Assembly: GCF_022829285.1 (NCBI RefSeq)
Contig: NZ_JAKSYI010000132.1
Coordinates: forward strand, 186,001-250,000
DNA length: 64,000 bases
Source: Methylobacterium sp. J-078
GTDB lineage: Bacteria > Pseudomonadota > Alphaproteobacteria > Rhizobiales > Beijerinckiaceae
Direction: 5' to 3'
The position numbers and the translations under genes were made by a program. Below are positions 63,463 through 64,000 of the stretch, in pieces (within the stretch, counting starts at the first letter, position 1; each line of letters starts with the position of its first letter). The notes below the pieces were generated by a model, which saw only the letters and a program-made list of their open reading frames with translations, made no database searches and had not been told where the DNA came from.

Positions 63463-64000
63463 GTGCGTCCGACGAACTCCGTCCTCGGGACGAGGCCCGC
63501 CGCGACGGCGTGATCCATCCGGAGGTGCTGGCCGGCAACGACGAGAGCGAACGCGGCCAGGACGGCCGGCGCCTCCAGCACGCCGAGGGCGCCTCGCGGC
63601 CGATCTCGGCCAAAGCGCCCCGGGAGCCGCAGCCGCGCGGCGCCAAGATCCGCGGCGATCGGCCGATCGATCAGGCCGAGGCCGCCGAGCGCTTCCTCGC
63701 GGCGCCCATGCACCAGAAGGCGCACGACGCGAGGCTCTGGGACCTGCGCACCAAGCGCGACACGGCCGCCTTCGGCATCCCGGAATGGGAAGAGCTGCGC
63801 GAGCTCGCCTCGCAGATCAAGACCCACACCTTGGCCAACCTCGACCGCTACCTCGAACAGTTCGAGGCGCAGGCCAAAGCCAACGGCGTCCACGTGCATT
63901 GGGCCGCCGACGGCGCCGAGCACAACCGCATCGTCCACGGCATCCTCAAGGATCACGGCGCAAAATCGCTGATCAAGTCGAAGTCGATGCTCACCGAGGA
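63459..64000 (+). CDS. lutB: Lactate utilisation protein B, C-terminus beyond window
   Basis: The first 180 residues of the iron-sulphur subunit LutB, which normally has 460-490. Conserved family sequence starts near residue 70 (AAERFL), continues with KRDTAAFGIPEWEELRELAS and HTLANLDRYLEQFE, and ends near KSKSMLTEE. The first 65 residues are charged and disordered-looking, without family likeness: either a genuine extension or a start chosen too early, though the ATGA overlap supports 63459. Cluster Cys lie beyond the window. Confidence 0.9.
   Translation, partial: MSASDELRPRDEARRDGVIHPEVLAGNDESERGQDGRRLQHAEGASRPISAKAPREPQPRGAKIRGDRPIDQAEAAERFLAAPMHQKAHDARLWDLRTKRDTAAFGIPEWEELRELASQIKTHTLANLDRYLEQFEAQAKANGVHVHWAADGAEHNRIVHGILKDHGAKSLIKSKSMLTE

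Overview
The window is about 70% GC, almost wholly coding, and reads as a chromosomal segment of an alphaproteobacterium of the order Rhizobiales (Hyphomicrobiales), most like Methylobacterium/Methylorubrum. The reasons are gene content and order (pal, cpoB, tilS, ftsH and glmM in a row; an ExoR-type Sel1 protein; an Omp25/31-type porin; paired YdcH/DUF465 proteins beside purEK) and the frequent GTG/TTG starts. The genus is inference; no rRNA, tRNA or genus marker is present. I see no prophage, transposase, CRISPR array, tRNA or rRNA.

Layout. 1-5.8 kb, leftward: glmM (cut by the window edge), ftsH, tilS, cpoB and pal, covering cell wall precursor synthesis, membrane proteolysis, tRNA-Ile modification and the Tol-Pal system. 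6-13.5 kb: a degenerate Hpt protein divergent from a one-domain response regulator, hemC, two small one-TM proteins, a Kdo-hydroxylase-like oxygenase with an ABM-domain partner, an HTH protein, and an Hsp20 gene whose leader looks like a ROSE RNA thermometer behind an RpoH-type promoter. 13.5-24.4 kb: hisN-like phosphatase, AI-2E-type permease with an extra C-terminal domain, a soluble MCP-like sensor with inverted domain order, pncB, a stress flavoprotein, a membrane GGDEF protein, the apbC/mrp Fe-S carrier with mobA, and an EamA exporter. 24.5-31.4 kb, leftward: coaD with two cyclophilins, a porin, gyrA and ssb. 31.6-39 kb: oxidoreductases, secreted proteins, an Old Yellow Enzyme followed by three tiny genes, and prpE. 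39-48.9 kb: YdcH pair, purEK, TPR lipoprotein, DUF2778 peptidoglycan enzyme, glpX, hom, ceramidase-like protein, xthA and a GST.

The least ordinary part is 49.1-56.4 kb. An AT-rich-flanked block holds a glycosyltransferase with C-terminal NPDV-type modules, a methyltransferase overlapping a sugar aminotransferase, then exoR and ilvD, then a small exported protein carrying the same NPDV-type module. This suggests a surface-glycan locus beside a regulator that in rhizobia controls exopolysaccharide. The end of the window has poxB, a GntR/UTRA regulator divergent from a PfkB kinase, a LuxR-type regulator, a LysE exporter and the start of a lutAB lactate-oxidation operon.

The most interesting non-coding signal is a structured dispersed repeat of about 120-130 bp present twice (8732-8862 and, inverted, 50371-50492). 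Each copy starts inside the TGA stop codon of a gene and folds into a 16-bp hairpin whose arms differ between copies but stay paired. Other points worth a check are a Gln at the quinolone-determining position of GyrA and a tilS gene with no ATG, GTG or TTG start.
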